Source: Syntrophaceae bacterium (GTDB lineage Bacteria; Desulfobacterota; Syntrophia; Syntrophales; PHBD01). From it: a stretch of DNA of 64,000 bases. Of this stretch, positions 39,543-50,831 are shown piece after piece (within the stretch, counting starts at the first letter, position 1; each line of letters opens with the position of its first letter). Under the pieces are notes generated by a model. It made no database searches. It was not told where the DNA came from and was given only the letters and a program-made list of their open reading frames with translations. The position numbers and the translations under genes are program-made. The stretch spans positions 62,001 to 126,000 of the forward strand of contig JABLXX010000005.1 in assembly GCA_013177825.1 (NCBI GenBank), written 5' to 3'.

Positions 39543-40271
39543 ATGGAATCGACGTTACCCCAAACCCCCGCCTGCCTGGAGATGGAGCGTCTCGGGGACG
39601 CCTGGCCGTGGAAATGCCGGCAGGCCCTGGTCGTGCGGGCTGATGGATGGAAGGCGACGGAAGGCATGATGTGTCTCTGCTCCCGGGAGCATCTTCGTTC
39701 GCCCTGGCGCTTCGATCCCGGGAACCTGCCGGTCATTCTGGGGAAACACGGCCTTGCCTGGGGGCGGGGGATTCATCCACTGACGGAGGAGGAAGAGCCG
39801 CGCAAACGGGAGGGCGACGGGACGGCACCGGCGGGGATTTTCCGGATCCGGCGGGCCTTCGGGCACGCGGCACCGGAGGAAGTCCCGTGGATCCGGCTCC
39901 CTTACCGGCGAATCGCACCGGAGACGTTCTGCATCGACGACCCGGTATCGGCCTCCTACAACCGCATCCTGGACGGCGCGGGCATCGAGCCGGACTGGAA
40001 GAGCCGCGAGGCGATGCTCCGGGAGGACGGTCTCTATCGCCTGGGGGCTGTCATCGAGCACAACGCCGATCCCGTCCTGCCGGGGGCCGGCTCGTGCATT
40101 TTCCTGCATCGGTGGCAGGGACCCGCATCGCCGACGGAGGGATGCACGGCCCTGGCGGAGAAAGACCTGGAGCGGGTCCTGCGCTGGCTCGAACCGGAAG
40201 CGCAACCGGTCCTGATTCAACTGCCGGATGTGGAATACGAAAAAAGGCGCGCCCCCTGGAGCCTGCCCTGA
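39543..40271 (+). CDS. L,D-transpeptidase (YkuD)-like protein without signal peptide
   Basis: 242 residues from ATG 39543 after GGAGGAG. The C-terminal catalytic region reads CIFLHRWQGPASPTEGCTAL (185-204), with His189 and Cys201 as the expected pair of the HX..SxGC fold. ILGKHGLAWGRG and GDGTAPAGIFRI match the beta-rich domain. No signal or lipobox is visible, unusual for an enzyme that acts on the cell wall. It could be a cytoplasmic carboxypeptidase or transferase acting on muropeptides; inferred from lack of export and nearness to the recycling genes. Confidence 0.75.
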   Translation: MESTLPQTPACLEMERLGDAWPWKCRQALVVRADGWKATEGMMCLCSREHLRSPWRFDPGNLPVILGKHGLAWGRGIHPLTEEEEPRKREGDGTAPAGIFRIRRAFGHAAPEEVPWIRLPYRRIAPETFCIDDPVSASYNRILDGAGIEPDWKSREAMLREDGLYRLGAVIEHNADPVLPGAGSCIFLHRWQGPASPTEGCTALAEKDLERVLRWLEPEAQPVLIQLPDVEYEKRRAPWSLP

Positions 40272-40342
40272 ATCAGTCGGCAGAAGCGCCGAAGGCAGAC
40301 GAAAAACGAATTACCCGATCCTTGCTTCCACAGCCATAAAAA

Positions 40343-40386
40343 AAGGGCGCGGGCCCATGACCCTCCGGCCATTCTCCCGCGCCCTT
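40343..40386. terminator. Bidirectional intrinsic terminator
   Basis: A perfect 11-bp stem AAGGGCGCGGG (40343-40353) / CCCGCGCCCTT (40376-40386). A-run before (40338-40344) and T-run after (40390-40396) give U-tracts on both strands. It serves the L,D-transpeptidase-like gene and the converging cysS. Confidence 0.9.
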
Positions 40387-40411
40387 GTCTTTTTTTACCG
40401 ACCCGGCTTTC

Positions 40412-41893
<1,482 letters not shown>

Positions 41894-42019
41894 GAAAACT
41901 CCTCCATGAGCAGGCGTCCGGTCAGGAAATTGCCCTGGCGCCTGCGGGATGTTCAAAGCGGAATATCCGCGCGGGTCCGGCCCGGGCAATGAAACACCGG
42001 TCGGCGCCGCGGACGGGCC

Positions 42020-43054
42020 TCAGGGGAACACGGACAGCATCCCCAGCCCCGCGTCCTCCGGGAAACCGCACATCAGGTTCATGTTCTGGACAGCTTGTCC
42101 CGAGGCCCCCTTCACGAGATTGTCGATGGCCGAGAGAACGATGACCCGCCCCGTCCGCCCGTCGGCGACGACGCCGATGTCGCAGAAGTTGGTTCCCTTG
42201 ACCGACGAGATGTTGGGAACGCTGCCTTCCCGGTAGATCCGGACGAAGGGCTCCCGCTCGTAGAAGCGGCGGAAAAGATCCGTCAGGTCCGCCGTGGACA
42301 GGCTCCTCGTCAGGCGGGCGTAAAGGGTGCTCAGGATCCCCCTGTTCACAGGCAACAGATGGGGGGTGAAAGAGAGAAAGATATCCCGGCCCGCCAGAAC
42401 GCCGAGTTCCTGCTCGATCTCCGGTGTGTGCCTGTGCTGGCCCACCTTGTAGGCCTTGAACCCTTCATCAACCTCGCAGAAGAGCGAGCCGATCTGGGCC
42501 TCCCGTCCGGCGCCACTCACGCCGGACTTGGAGTCGGCAATGAGTGTTTCCGTATCGATCAATCCCTCTTTCAGGAGCGGCGCAAATCCGAGAATGATGC
42601 TGGTGGGGTAGCAGCCCGGATTGGCGACGAACCGGGCCGCCTTGATCTCGCTCCGGTACAGCTCGGGGATGCCGTAGACCGCTTCTTCGATAAGGCCCGG
42701 GGCTCCGTGCTTCTCGTACCAGGCCTCGAAGGTCTCCACCTTCCGGAGGCGAAAGTCGGCGCTCAGGTCGACGACCTTCTTCCCGGCATCGAGAAAATGC
42801 GAGGCTACTTTCATCGCTCCGCCGTGGGGAAGGGCCAGAAAGACAAAGTCTACCGCCCCGGCCACTTCTTCCGGCGAGGCGTCCAGAAAGACAAGGTTCG
42901 TCCGGTCCGTAAAAACGGGATAGAGATCGGAAACGGCCATTCCCTTGTACTGGCGGGACGTGACTGCCGCGACTTGCACATGGGGGTGGTTCAGAAGGAT
43001 CCGCAGCAGTTCCTGGCCCGTGTATCCGCTTGCTCCATAGATTCCAATTTTCAT
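42020..43054 (-). CDS. argC: N-acetyl-gamma-glutamyl-phosphate reductase
   Basis: NADPH-dependent third step of arginine synthesis. 344 residues, with the nucleotide loop GASGYTG (7-13), the catalytic Cys148 in NPGCYPT, LPHGGAM and [11 protein letters not shown]. It stands between the rpsI terminator and cysS, so it needs its own promoter, which I did not identify with confidence. No other arg gene is near. Confidence 0.97.
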   Translation of the reverse strand: MKIGIYGASGYTGQELLRILLNHPHVQVAAVTSRQYKGMAVSDLYPVFTDRTNLVFLDASPEEVAGAVDFVFLALPHGGAMKVASHFLDAGKKVVDLSADFRLRKVETFEAWYEKHGAPGLIEEAVYGIPELYRSEIKAARFVANPGCYPTSIILGFAPLLKEGLIDTETLIADSKSGVSGAGREAQIGSLFCEVDEGFKAYKVGQHRHTPEIEQELGVLAGRDIFLSFTPHLLPVNRGILSTLYARLTRSLSTADLTDLFRRFYEREPFVRIYREGSVPNISSVKGTNFCDIGVVADGRTGRVIVLSAIDNLVKGASGQAVQNMNLMCGFPEDAGLGMLSVFP

Positions 43055-43125
43055 GTTTCCGCCATCCGGATTTTCCGGTGTCGATGAACACCGGACAATG
43101 GGAAAAGAATGCCCGGGAGGGGGCG

Positions 43126-43154
43126 AAAAAAAAGGGAGGCCCGAAAGCCTCCCT
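43126..43154 (-). terminator. Intrinsic terminator of rplM-rpsI
   Basis: On the minus strand, GGGAGGC (43153-43147) pairs with GCCTCCC (43140-43134) around a 6-nt loop and is followed by eight T (43133-43126). It starts 7 bp after the rpsI stop. Confidence 0.9.
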
Positions 43155-43159
43155 CTCCG

Positions 43160-43549
43160 TTACCGTTTGGAGAACTGGAATCGCTTCCTGGCCCCCGGCT
43201 GACCATACTTCTTCCGTTCCTTGATGCGGGAGTCCCGGGTCAGGAAACCAGCCCGTTTCAGGGTGGAACGCAGCTCGACGTCGTAATCGATGAGCGCTTT
43301 CGCGATTCCGTGCTTGACGGCTCCCGCCTGGCCGGCGCTTCCGCCGCCGTTCACGTTGATGTAGAAATCGAAGCGGTCCTTCTTTCCCGTGATCTCCAGC
43401 GGCTGCTGGATGAGCATTTTCAGGCTGTCCCGGGTGAAGTAATCGTCAAAGTTCCGCTTGTTGATGATCATCTGGCCGCTGCCTTCCTTCATGTAAACCC
43501 TGGCGATGGCCGTTTTCCGCTTGCCTGTTGCGTAAAAGCGCTTTTCCAT
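43160..43549 (-). CDS. rpsI: 30S ribosomal protein S9
   Basis: 129 residues from ATG 43549. [20 protein letters not shown] at the start and the basic tail [16 protein letters not shown], whose end reaches the P-site tRNA, are diagnostic. It is second in the usual rplM-rpsI pair, 34 bp after rplM, and is followed by a terminator. Confidence 0.98.
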   Translation of the reverse strand: MEKRFYATGKRKTAIARVYMKEGSGQMIINKRNFDDYFTRDSLKMLIQQPLEITGKKDRFDFYINVNGGGSAGQAGAVKHGIAKALIDYDVELRSTLKRAGFLTRDSRIKERKKYGQPGARKRFQFSKR

Positions 43550-43583
43550 GTTCTTCTCCAGATCGAGTCTTCCCTGCGATTCC

Positions 43584-44012
43584 CTACAGCTCGAGTGTCC
43601 TGGGGCTCTGGGCCTCATGCCCATGAGTGCCGCCCTTGTAGATCTTGAGCTTTCTCAGCATCTGCCTTCCCAGGGTATTCTTCGGAAGCATGCCCTGAAC
43701 GGCAATGCGGAGCACGTCCTCCGGCCGGGTCTGCAGCAGTTTACCTGCCGTGATGGACTTCAATCCTCCCGGATAGCCGGAGTGGGAGTAGTACATCTTG
43801 TCGGTGAGCTTCCGGCCCGTGAGGACCACTTTCTCCGCATTCACGACGATGATGAAATCCCCCGTATCCACATGAGGCGTATAGATCGGTTTGTGCTTGC
43901 CCCGCAGCCTTGAGGCGATCTCGCTGGCCAGCCGGCCCAGCGTCTTTCCTTCGGCGTCCACAACGTACCAGTCCCGCTGTACGTCTTCTTTCCTGGCACT
44001 GTATGTTTTCAT
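43584..44012 (-). CDS. rplM: 50S ribosomal protein L13
   Basis: 142 residues from ATG 44012; an in-frame start 18 bp upstream is less likely. [29 protein letters not shown] and [16 protein letters not shown] are typical of L13, an early-assembly protein. A good promoter lies 36 bp upstream, so rplM-rpsI are transcribed apart from lptD. Confidence 0.98.
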   Translation of the reverse strand: MKTYSARKEDVQRDWYVVDAEGKTLGRLASEIASRLRGKHKPIYTPHVDTGDFIIVVNAEKVVLTGRKLTDKMYYSHSGYPGGLKSITAGKLLQTRPEDVLRIAVQGMLPKNTLGRQMLRKLKIYKGGTHGHEAQSPRTLEL

Positions 44013-44047
44013 CGGATGCTCACCAGCCATATAAAATTGAAAGGTGG

Positions 44048-44076
44048 AACCTACGCAATCCAGGTGGGTTTGTCAA
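44048..44076 (-). promoter_or_regulatory. Promoter of rplM-rpsI
   Basis: On the minus strand, TTGACA (44076-44071), a 17-nt spacer and TAGGTT (44053-44048). It lies between the lptD stop and the rplM start and fits a strong ribosomal protein promoter. Confidence 0.8.
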
Positions 44077-44155
44077 GGAAAAACCTTTCCTGCAACGCTT
44101 CCGGGACCACGGAGGAACCGGCCGAAGATGTCTGTCCTTTCGGCGCCGATACGGC

Positions 44156-46768
44156 CTAGAGACCATACAGGGAGAGCTTGACCGCATAGACCCGGTCCGG
44201 CTCCTCCACTCCATTGGCCAGGTAGGACACGTTGTCGGAGAAGCTGACCTTGATTTCCCAGCACTGCCGCCGGTACTGGACGCTGTATGTTCTCTCCACA
44301 TCCTTGTTGTCCAGACGGTTCCGTCGATGGACATACATCACGTCCAGGGAAGGCGTGATGACGGCTTTCAGGGTCAGGTTCAACTCTTCCAGCGTATCCT
44401 TCGTGTACCGATACCCTGCCGTGATCGAATCTCCCCGGACATCGGACAGGGTCAGATCGTAATTGGTCTGCTTCCATCCCCCTGTGCTGACATCCAGTTT
44501 GTTTCTGGCCGCAAAGTTCAGATAGGAAATCGGCGTCAGGTCGAGTTCCATATCCATCACGCTGAAGGGCCGGTTTCCCGTTGTCCCCAACTCAACCGTC
44601 CGCTTCGCCTCGATGATGTCGAATGTCTGGGCCAGCTTCAGGCGGACCCACTCCTGGTAGGTTGTCTTGCCCGTCTTTCTGTCTTTGCGGCGAGCCGTAA
44701 GGGTGTTCGTCAAGGCGTATGTAACCGTGTTCTTCTCGCTGACGGAAGCGGCAAAATCGGGAATGTCCGTCTGCGATACGTTCGGGATGTACGTATAGGT
44801 TACTTCCGGCTTGATGGCGTGGCGGACCTTGTCCACGCCAAACAGGTTGATGTCGAATATTTTCTGAACTTCCGACGAGAAGGTGGCTCCCGCCTGAAAG
44901 AGCTGGCGCTCCCCCTGGCGGGTGTCCGTGGTGAGGCTGACGTCGTCGTCCCGGCTCCAGAATGTTCCCTCCCAGCTCATGCTGGGCGTGAACTGGATCC
45001 GTCGGAAGAGGGTCATCGGCATGGAGATGGTCGGTCTTATGTCCAGCAGGTGCCCTTTCTGCCCGGTGTTCCGATAGAAGTAGTCATAGACACTGCCGAG
45101 TTCGTAATACAGCGGCGTCTTCAGGATCTGCTGCTTCGAGGTGGTGAAGGATATTTCCGGGTACCTCTGTAGTGTCGTGGCATTGGTCGACTTCGTAAAA
45201 TCGTCGGTATAGCGGATGGCGGCGGTCAGGTTGGCATTGGCCCAGTCCTTTACATAGCGGACAGTGGAATCGAGTTGGGGCAGGGATTCGTTGGCCAGGA
45301 AGGAAACCCTGCGGAACCGGTCCGACTGATCGCTGGAGTAGGAGCTGAGGAAATAGTTATGGGACGAGAAATCCCGGAAGTACCAGGAATCGGACACCTT
45401 GGCGATATCGGCCCGGATGTAGCTCTGGTTCTCGAACCGGGTCTCGTGATTCCACCATAATGCCCATCTGCTCTGACCCGGCTGCCAGTCACGGAGCTTG
45501 TAACTTACATCCTCGTAGACACGCTTGCGGTCGTCGAGGAAATCCCCGTAGATCGTACCGAAGGATCCGCCCGCCGTGACGTAGCGCACTTCCAGGCCTT
45601 CCTGGGTACCCCGCTGGGTCATGACGCGCGTGTAAAGAGTGGCATCGATGTTTTTCGCTGCGGCCCAGTAGAAGGGAACCTGAACGTCCACGCCCAGCTT
45701 ATCTCTCGAGTAGGACATGTAAGGCAGAAGGAATCCGCTCTGACGCGTCGTTTTTACCGGAAACATCAGGAAGGGGGTATAGATTACGGGCTGTTTTCGG
45801 ACCTCGAAACGCCCGTGATAGAGCTTGCCGTACCCGTCGAGGGTAACGTCGAGTTCCCGGCCGGTAAACCGCCAGTCCGGCGTGTCGCCGTCACAGGGCG
45901 TGGCCGATGCATTCTCGATCCAGTAAGTGGCTTCGGCCCGCTTCTCGATCCGGTCCCCCCGGACATACATATGATTTTTCGCCAGGAACAGGCGGCCGTC
46001 ATAAATGACGCCCGTTTTGGCCTGGAGCTTGAGGAACCCCCTGTCTCCCTCCAGGATGTCTCCGTCGCCGAGGACCAGCACGTGCCCTTCCGCCGCGGCC
46101 TCGTCGGTGGTCCGGTCGATGCGGACAGTCTCCGCCACGAGGATCGTGCTGTCATACGTTATATAAACGTTGCCCGAAGCCAGATACGTCTCGTGATCTT
46201 CCTCGTAGCCGAAGCGGTCCGCCTCGATCTCGACGGGACCGCCTTTCCCGACGGTCGGGGCAACGTTCTCTCCGTCCGGATACAGGACATACCGCTGCCT
46301 GGTGTCCTGGACGGGAGAGCCGGGATCCGGCCGGGAGACGAAGAGGGGCAGTGATCCCGCCCTGGTGATTTTGAGCAGAAACGGCTCTCCTGGGGGAATG
46401 GAAATGGAGAACCGGCCTTCACGGTCGGTCCGGACCCGGATCCCGGGCCTTTGAACCAACTCCACCAGAGAGTCTGCAAGGGGCTTTCCGAAGGGATCCG
46501 TTACCGTTCCGGTAAAGGTGTCATGGACTGCCGTCGTTGAGGATTCCCTTCCCGTGTCCTTCATTTGCGGCTCCGGAGGCTGCCCGTCTTCTATGCTTTG
46601 CTTCGCTTCCGCCGCAGGACCGGCCTGCACGGATTCCGGCGGGGGAAACCCCGGAACTGCAGTCGCAGCCGCCGCGGATGCAATGGCCTTGAGGGGACAC
46701 AGGAGATGAAAAACAAGGAAAAGAAAGAAGAAAAGCGGAATGATGCGTCTGGCTTTGCCTGCACCCAT
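44156..46768 (-). CDS. lptD: LPS-assembly protein LptD with extra N-terminal carboxypeptidase-regulatory-like domain
   Basis: Outer-membrane barrel that inserts lipopolysaccharide at the cell surface. 870 residues: signal peptide (about 1-32), a low-complexity linker, a CarboxypepD_reg-like beta sandwich (about 84-145; FTGTVTDPFGKPLADSLVEL, VRTDREGRFSI), the LptA-like OstA domain (about 178-290; EIEADRFGYEEDHETYLASG) and the barrel (about 330-870). Cys in SATPCDGDTPDW and near the C-terminus may form the usual disulfide. The extra domain is not part of standard LptD. folC lies 49 bp upstream. Confidence 0.92.
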   Translation of the reverse strand: MGAGKARRIIPLFFFLFLVFHLLCPLKAIASAAAATAVPGFPPPESVQAGPAAEAKQSIEDGQPPEPQMKDTGRESSTTAVHDTFTGTVTDPFGKPLADSLVELVQRPGIRVRTDREGRFSISIPPGEPFLLKITRAGSLPLFVSRPDPGSPVQDTRQRYVLYPDGENVAPTVGKGGPVEIEADRFGYEEDHETYLASGNVYITYDSTILVAETVRIDRTTDEAAAEGHVLVLGDGDILEGDRGFLKLQAKTGVIYDGRLFLAKNHMYVRGDRIEKRAEATYWIENASATPCDGDTPDWRFTGRELDVTLDGYGKLYHGRFEVRKQPVIYTPFLMFPVKTTRQSGFLLPYMSYSRDKLGVDVQVPFYWAAAKNIDATLYTRVMTQRGTQEGLEVRYVTAGGSFGTIYGDFLDDRKRVYEDVSYKLRDWQPGQSRWALWWNHETRFENQSYIRADIAKVSDSWYFRDFSSHNYFLSSYSSDQSDRFRRVSFLANESLPQLDSTVRYVKDWANANLTAAIRYTDDFTKSTNATTLQRYPEISFTTSKQQILKTPLYYELGSVYDYFYRNTGQKGHLLDIRPTISMPMTLFRRIQFTPSMSWEGTFWSRDDDVSLTTDTRQGERQLFQAGATFSSEVQKIFDINLFGVDKVRHAIKPEVTYTYIPNVSQTDIPDFAASVSEKNTVTYALTNTLTARRKDRKTGKTTYQEWVRLKLAQTFDIIEAKRTVELGTTGNRPFSVMDMELDLTPISYLNFAARNKLDVSTGGWKQTNYDLTLSDVRGDSITAGYRYTKDTLEELNLTLKAVITPSLDVMYVHRRNRLDNKDVERTYSVQYRRQCWEIKVSFSDNVSYLANGVEEPDRVYAVKLSLYGL

Positions 46769-46816
46769 GGGGTCCCGATCCTGGTTGTAAGCGGATATCT
46801 TTGTACATTCCTGAAT

Positions 46817-48112
46817 TTACGGAGGACTTTCCCTAGCATATTCTGCATCAGGAGGGAACAGCTTTTTCACGGCGCCGACCAGATAGAGGGACCCGGTCAC
46901 ACAGACCAGCCCCTGTTTCCCCGCGATCTCCCGGGCCTTCCTGAGGCCATCCCGCTGATCCGGGCAGACATCGACGGGAACCGGCAACACGCGGGAAGCG
47001 AGTTTCCGAAGCTCGCCCAGGGGGAGCCCCCGTTCCGACTGGGTTTCCGTGAGAATCACATGTGAGGCCACGCCGCGCATTTTCTTCAGCATGGACGCAA
47101 CGTCCTTGTCCTCCAGCACGCCGAAAAGAAACACAACAGGCCCGGACGCCGACTCCCGTCTCAAGGCCCGACAGAGAACGGACATCGCCGCGGGATTGTG
47201 GGCTCCATCCAGGATGACCGGCGGAGTTCCCGGAATCGTCTCCATCCTCCCTTCCCATTGCGTCGATGCCAAACCGGATCGGACAGCCGCCCCATCCACC
47301 TGGAATCCTTGTTCGGCCATGACTTCCAGCGCTGCAAGGGCCACGGCGGCATTATCGATCTGATGCCGCCCCCGGAGCGGACAGGACAGGGAGCGCTCCC
47401 TCCAGATTCGTCCACAGTAAGAGAAGCTTTCCCCATCGGTCGATCGGACCTTGAATTCCCTACCGAGCCTGAATACCGTCGCCTGCCTCCGCCGGCCCTC
47501 CTCCTCCAGCACTTGCAGGGCCGAAAGCTGACGCACGCCCGTGACGCAAATCCCTCCTTCCCGGATGATTCCCGCTTTTTCCCCCGCGATTTCTCTCAGA
47601 GTCCTGCCCAGATAGGCCGTATGCTCCAACCCGATCGTTGTGATTACGGATACCACCGGATTTGGAACCAGATTGGTGGCGTCGAGCCTGCCGCCCATGC
47701 CCACTTCCAGAACGGCGACATCAACGCCGGCCCGGCGGAATTCGAGAAACGCCACCGCCGTGATGAATTCAAAATAGGTGAGGATTTCATCTCCAAGAGC
47801 CCCACGGATTTTGAAGACATGACGGGAGAAATCCTCCTCTTCGATCCAGCGGCCGGCAATCTGGATCCGTTCCCGAAGGTTCATCAGGTGAGGTGACGTA
47901 TAGAGACCGACACGAAGCCCGGCGGCCGTCAAAACGGATGTTATAACAGCTGCAACGGACCCCTTGCCGTTTGTACCGGCAACAAGCACCGCCGGGCAGA
48001 CGTCCTGGGGGCGGCCCATGCGCTCCAGAACGCGGCCCAGACGATCCAGGCCGAGCCGGATGCCCATTCCACCGAGATGCGAGAGATACTGGAGAGCTTC
48101 CTGATAGGACAT
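46817..48112 (-). CDS. folC: Folylpolyglutamate synthase / dihydrofolate synthase
   Basis: Adds glutamate to dihydropteroate and folates. The ATG at 48112 gives 431 residues; 20 codons upstream in frame are rejected. P-loop GTNGKGS (46-52), YTSPHL, VLEVGMGGRLDATN and DGAHNPAA are diagnostic of the Mur-ligase-like FolC family. It follows a terminator and lies 49 bp before lptD, with which it is probably transcribed. Confidence 0.96.
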   Translation of the reverse strand: MSYQEALQYLSHLGGMGIRLGLDRLGRVLERMGRPQDVCPAVLVAGTNGKGSVAAVITSVLTAAGLRVGLYTSPHLMNLRERIQIAGRWIEEEDFSRHVFKIRGALGDEILTYFEFITAVAFLEFRRAGVDVAVLEVGMGGRLDATNLVPNPVVSVITTIGLEHTAYLGRTLREIAGEKAGIIREGGICVTGVRQLSALQVLEEEGRRRQATVFRLGREFKVRSTDGESFSYCGRIWRERSLSCPLRGRHQIDNAAVALAALEVMAEQGFQVDGAAVRSGLASTQWEGRMETIPGTPPVILDGAHNPAAMSVLCRALRRESASGPVVFLFGVLEDKDVASMLKKMRGVASHVILTETQSERGLPLGELRKLASRVLPVPVDVCPDQRDGLRKAREIAGKQGLVCVTGSLYLVGAVKKLFPPDAEYARESPP

Positions 48113-48141
48113 GATTTCAGAGGTGTAACTGGAACGATAAG

Positions 48142-48189
48142 AAAAAAGCCACGAACCCGGCGGATAAAACACGCCCGTCCATGGCCTTT
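48142..48189 (-). terminator. Terminator of the EF-Tu domain-2-like gene
   Basis: On the minus strand, AAAGGCCATGGAC (48189-48177) can pair with GTTCGTGGCTTT, using two G-U pairs, and is followed by a T-run to 48142. It separates the small gene from folC. Confidence 0.6.
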
Positions 48190-48214
48190 CGGAACCTGAT
48201 GAAGATCTGACCGG

Positions 48215-48469
48215 CTACTCGACCTTGAAAACCTCGTCGCCGGGCCGCACCCGATCGGGCACCTTGATGCCGATGTAGTCGCCCGCTACGGCTTTTTCCA
48301 CCTTCTGGTTGTTCACCTCCATGGAATCGATCGCCATCGTCAAATCCGTTGTGTGGCCGAAAAACTTTATGGATTCCCCGACCTTGAGTTCCCCGTCCGT
48401 GATCTTGACGGCGGCGACGCTTGGCTTCGCAAAAAATTTCACAACTTCTCCAATCTTGATATCCGCCAT
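48215..48469 (-). CDS. Small EF-Tu domain-2-like protein
   Basis: 84 residues after AAAGGAGGT. The beta-barrel pattern (IGEVVKFFAKPSVAAVKITD, LKVGESIKFFGHT, VNNQKVEKAVAGDYIGIKV, RPGDEVFKV) resembles domain 2 of translational GTPases such as EF-Tu, but no G domain is present. Such stand-alone proteins are annotated as translation elongation factor-like. It has its own unit between two terminators, next to the ribosomal operon. Function not established. Confidence 0.8.
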   Translation of the reverse strand: MADIKIGEVVKFFAKPSVAAVKITDGELKVGESIKFFGHTTDLTMAIDSMEVNNQKVEKAVAGDYIGIKVPDRVRPGDEVFKVE

Positions 48470-48557
48470 GGTACCTCCTTTCGTCGGTTATCCTTTTCGG
48501 GATCAACCCAGCTTTCTTGCCTTGGTTAACTATCCCCAAAGCGGGAAAAAGACAAGC

Positions 48558-48591
48558 AAAAAGAGAGGCAGGCGTGATCGGCCTGCCTCTC
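48558..48591 (-). terminator. Terminator of the S10-spc-alpha superoperon
   Basis: On the minus strand, a perfect 11-bp stem GAGAGGCAGGC / GCCTGCCTCTC (48591-48581 and 48573-48563) with a 7-nt loop is followed by five T (48562-48558). It starts 44 bp after the rplQ stop. Confidence 0.92.
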
Positions 48592-48635
48592 GATATTTCT
48601 CAGATAACCGGCCGGGGCTGTCCGGCTGCGTTCCG

Positions 48636-49049
48636 TCAGGCGGTTTTCTGCTTGGTCTTCTGGGGCTTCTTGGCCTTCTGGGCCTTTTCCTTCTCCCCTC
48701 CGACGAGTTCGATGAGCGCCATGGGGGCATTGTCTCCGGTCCGGTAACCGGTCTTGACGATTCTAGTGTATCCACCCTTGCGCTCCTTGAAGCGCGACGA
48801 GATCTGCTCGAACAGCTTCTCCACGACATCGCGGTCCCGCACATAGGCCAGAGCCTGCCGCCGGGCATGGAGATCGCCCCGCTTTCCCAAGGTGATCATC
48901 TTCTCGGCAACACGCCGAAGTTCCTTGGCCTTGATGTCCGTTGTCTCTATCTTCTCGTACTTCAAGAAGGAGGTAACCATGTTGCGGAACATGGCTTTCC
49001 GGTGGCTGGCTGTTCTTCCGAGTTTCGTTGTCAGTTTCCGGTGACGCAT
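48636..49049 (-). CDS. rplQ: 50S ribosomal protein L17
   Basis: 137 residues. [19 protein letters not shown] at the N-terminus and [18 protein letters not shown] are typical. The C-terminal tail is Lys- and Ala-rich ([16 protein letters not shown]). Last gene of the superoperon, 27 bp after rpoA and followed by a strong terminator. Confidence 0.98.
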   Translation of the reverse strand: MRHRKLTTKLGRTASHRKAMFRNMVTSFLKYEKIETTDIKAKELRRVAEKMITLGKRGDLHARRQALAYVRDRDVVEKLFEQISSRFKERKGGYTRIVKTGYRTGDNAPMALIELVGGEKEKAQKAKKPQKTKQKTA

Positions 49050-49076
49050 GAGTCCGGTCCTTTCCTCGACGGATGT

Positions 49077-50093
49077 TTAACTGTCACGGCCACCGCCGAG
49101 CTCATCCGCATCGGCGGCCCGGTTCCAGGGTGGGAATTCAAGCTTCATCCCGAAATTAAGGCCCATTTCGTCCAGAATCGTCTTGATCTCGTTGAGTGAC
49201 TTCCGTCCAAAATTCTTTGTTTTGAGCATCTCTGCCTCGGTTTTCTGAACAAGTTCACCGATGAGCTTGATGCCCGCGTTCTTCAGGCAGTTGGCCGAAC
49301 GCACGGATAGCTCCATGTCATCAACGCTGCGCAGCAGCATTTCATTGACGTCCCTCTCCGGTTCCAGTGCGGGCGCATCCTCTTCCTCCACCTCGTCAAA
49401 ATTGATGAAGGTGTCCAACTGATCCTTGAGGATCTTGGCGGCATACGCCACGGCATCCTCGGGAAGAACGCTCCCATCGGTCCATACTTCAAGGATCAGC
49501 TTGTCGTAGTCCGCTACCTGGCCCACACGGGCATAGGTTACGGTATAATTGATCTTCTTCATCGGCGAGAAGATCGCGTCGATGTTGATCGTCCCTTCCG
49601 GCTGATCTACATCCCGCTCCCGCTTTGCCGGGACATACCCCTTCCCCATCTTCACGACCATGGAGGCCTTGAGCGGTGCTTCTCCCGACAGGGTGGCAAT
49701 ATAATGCTCCGGATTCAGCACCTCCACCGTTCCGTCTGTGACGATATCCGCTGCCGTGATGGTTCCACTCTTGGAGCGATCAATGGTAACCGTCCGGGGG
49801 CCCTCGCCGTGCATCTTGAACCGGACACCCTTGATATTGAGGATGATATCCGTCACATCCTCTTTCACACCCGGGATCGTGTCAAACTCATGAAGGACAC
49901 CGTCGAACTTTACGGAAACAACCGCCGCTCCCTGGATGGACGACAGCAACACCCTTCGCAGGGCGTTGCCCAGCGTGATGCCGAATCCTCTCTCCAGGGG
50001 CTGGCAGGTGAACTCTCCATAGGAACGGGTATGCGTGCCCTCATCGCACTCGATACGTTTGGGCCGTATCAGACTGCGCCAATTGCTTTGCAT
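49077..50093 (-). CDS. rpoA: RNA polymerase alpha subunit
   Basis: 338 residues. The N-terminal dimerisation domain ([21 protein letters not shown], here [18 protein letters not shown]) nucleates polymerase assembly. A flexible acidic linker ([15 protein letters not shown]) leads to the C-terminal domain ([20 protein letters not shown], [13 protein letters not shown]) that contacts UP elements and activators. It stands between rpsD and rplQ as in most bacteria. Confidence 0.98.
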   Translation of the reverse strand: MQSNWRSLIRPKRIECDEGTHTRSYGEFTCQPLERGFGITLGNALRRVLLSSIQGAAVVSVKFDGVLHEFDTIPGVKEDVTDIILNIKGVRFKMHGEGPRTVTIDRSKSGTITAADIVTDGTVEVLNPEHYIATLSGEAPLKASMVVKMGKGYVPAKRERDVDQPEGTINIDAIFSPMKKINYTVTYARVGQVADYDKLILEVWTDGSVLPEDAVAYAAKILKDQLDTFINFDEVEEEDAPALEPERDVNEMLLRSVDDMELSVRSANCLKNAGIKLIGELVQKTEAEMLKTKNFGRKSLNEIKTILDEMGLNFGMKLEFPPWNRAADADELGGGRDS

Positions 50094-50138
50094 AGACGTG
50101 ATTTCCTTTCCGCCACTTTCAAGCCAAGCCGTCGGCCG

Positions 50139-50765
50139 TTATTTCGAATACAACTCGACGACCAGCTGCTCCTGCACGGGCATGGTGAGTTCTTCTCGGC
50201 TGGGAAGAGCCCTGACGCCTCCCCGGAAGTTCTCTTTATCCAGTTCGAGCCAGGAGGGAACTCCCCGCCTGGCCACCGTCTCCATGGCCTCGATAATTCT
50301 TTCCACTTTCCGGCTTCCCTCTCGAATTTCGATCGCGTCGCCGGTCTTTACAAGATATGAAGGAATGTTGACTGGTTTCGAGTTCACCAGGAAATGGTTA
50401 TGTCTGACCAGCTGGCGGGCTTCCGTTCGGGAACTGGCGAATCCCATCCGGAAAACCATATTGTCCAGTCTACGCTCCAGAAGCACCAGGAGGTTTGTCC
50501 CGGTGATTCCTTTCTGCCGGTCTGCCACCTCAAAATAGCCGCGGAACTGCTTCTCCAGGATTCCATACATCCTCTTGAGCTTCTGCTTCTCTCTCAACTG
50601 GACGCCGTAATCGGAGAATTTCTTCCGAATCTGTCCGTGCTCACCCGGCGCATAACCGCGCCGCTCATATGCGCACTTTTCACTGTAACAACGGTCTCCC
50701 TTGAGGAAAAGCTTCAGCCCTTCTCTCCGGCACCGCCTGCATGCGGATTCCGTATATCTCGCCAA
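50139..50765 (-). CDS. rpsD: 30S ribosomal protein S4
   Basis: 208 residues. Zinc-binding (C+) form: CRRCRREG near residue 9 and CYSEKC near residues 26-31. The S4 RNA-binding domain ([30 protein letters not shown]) follows. Primary 16S rRNA binder and translational repressor of the alpha operon in other bacteria. It is 67 bp after rpsK. Confidence 0.98.
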   Translation of the reverse strand: MARYTESACRRCRREGLKLFLKGDRCYSEKCAYERRGYAPGEHGQIRKKFSDYGVQLREKQKLKRMYGILEKQFRGYFEVADRQKGITGTNLLVLLERRLDNMVFRMGFASSRTEARQLVRHNHFLVNSKPVNIPSYLVKTGDAIEIREGSRKVERIIEAMETVARRGVPSWLELDKENFRGGVRALPSREELTMPVQEQLVVELYSK

Positions 50766-50831
50766 CGGTTCCTCCCTCAGGTCATCTGCAAATGTTGTTG
50801 AAAATCTGCCCGGACGAAATTTGCCCAGGTC

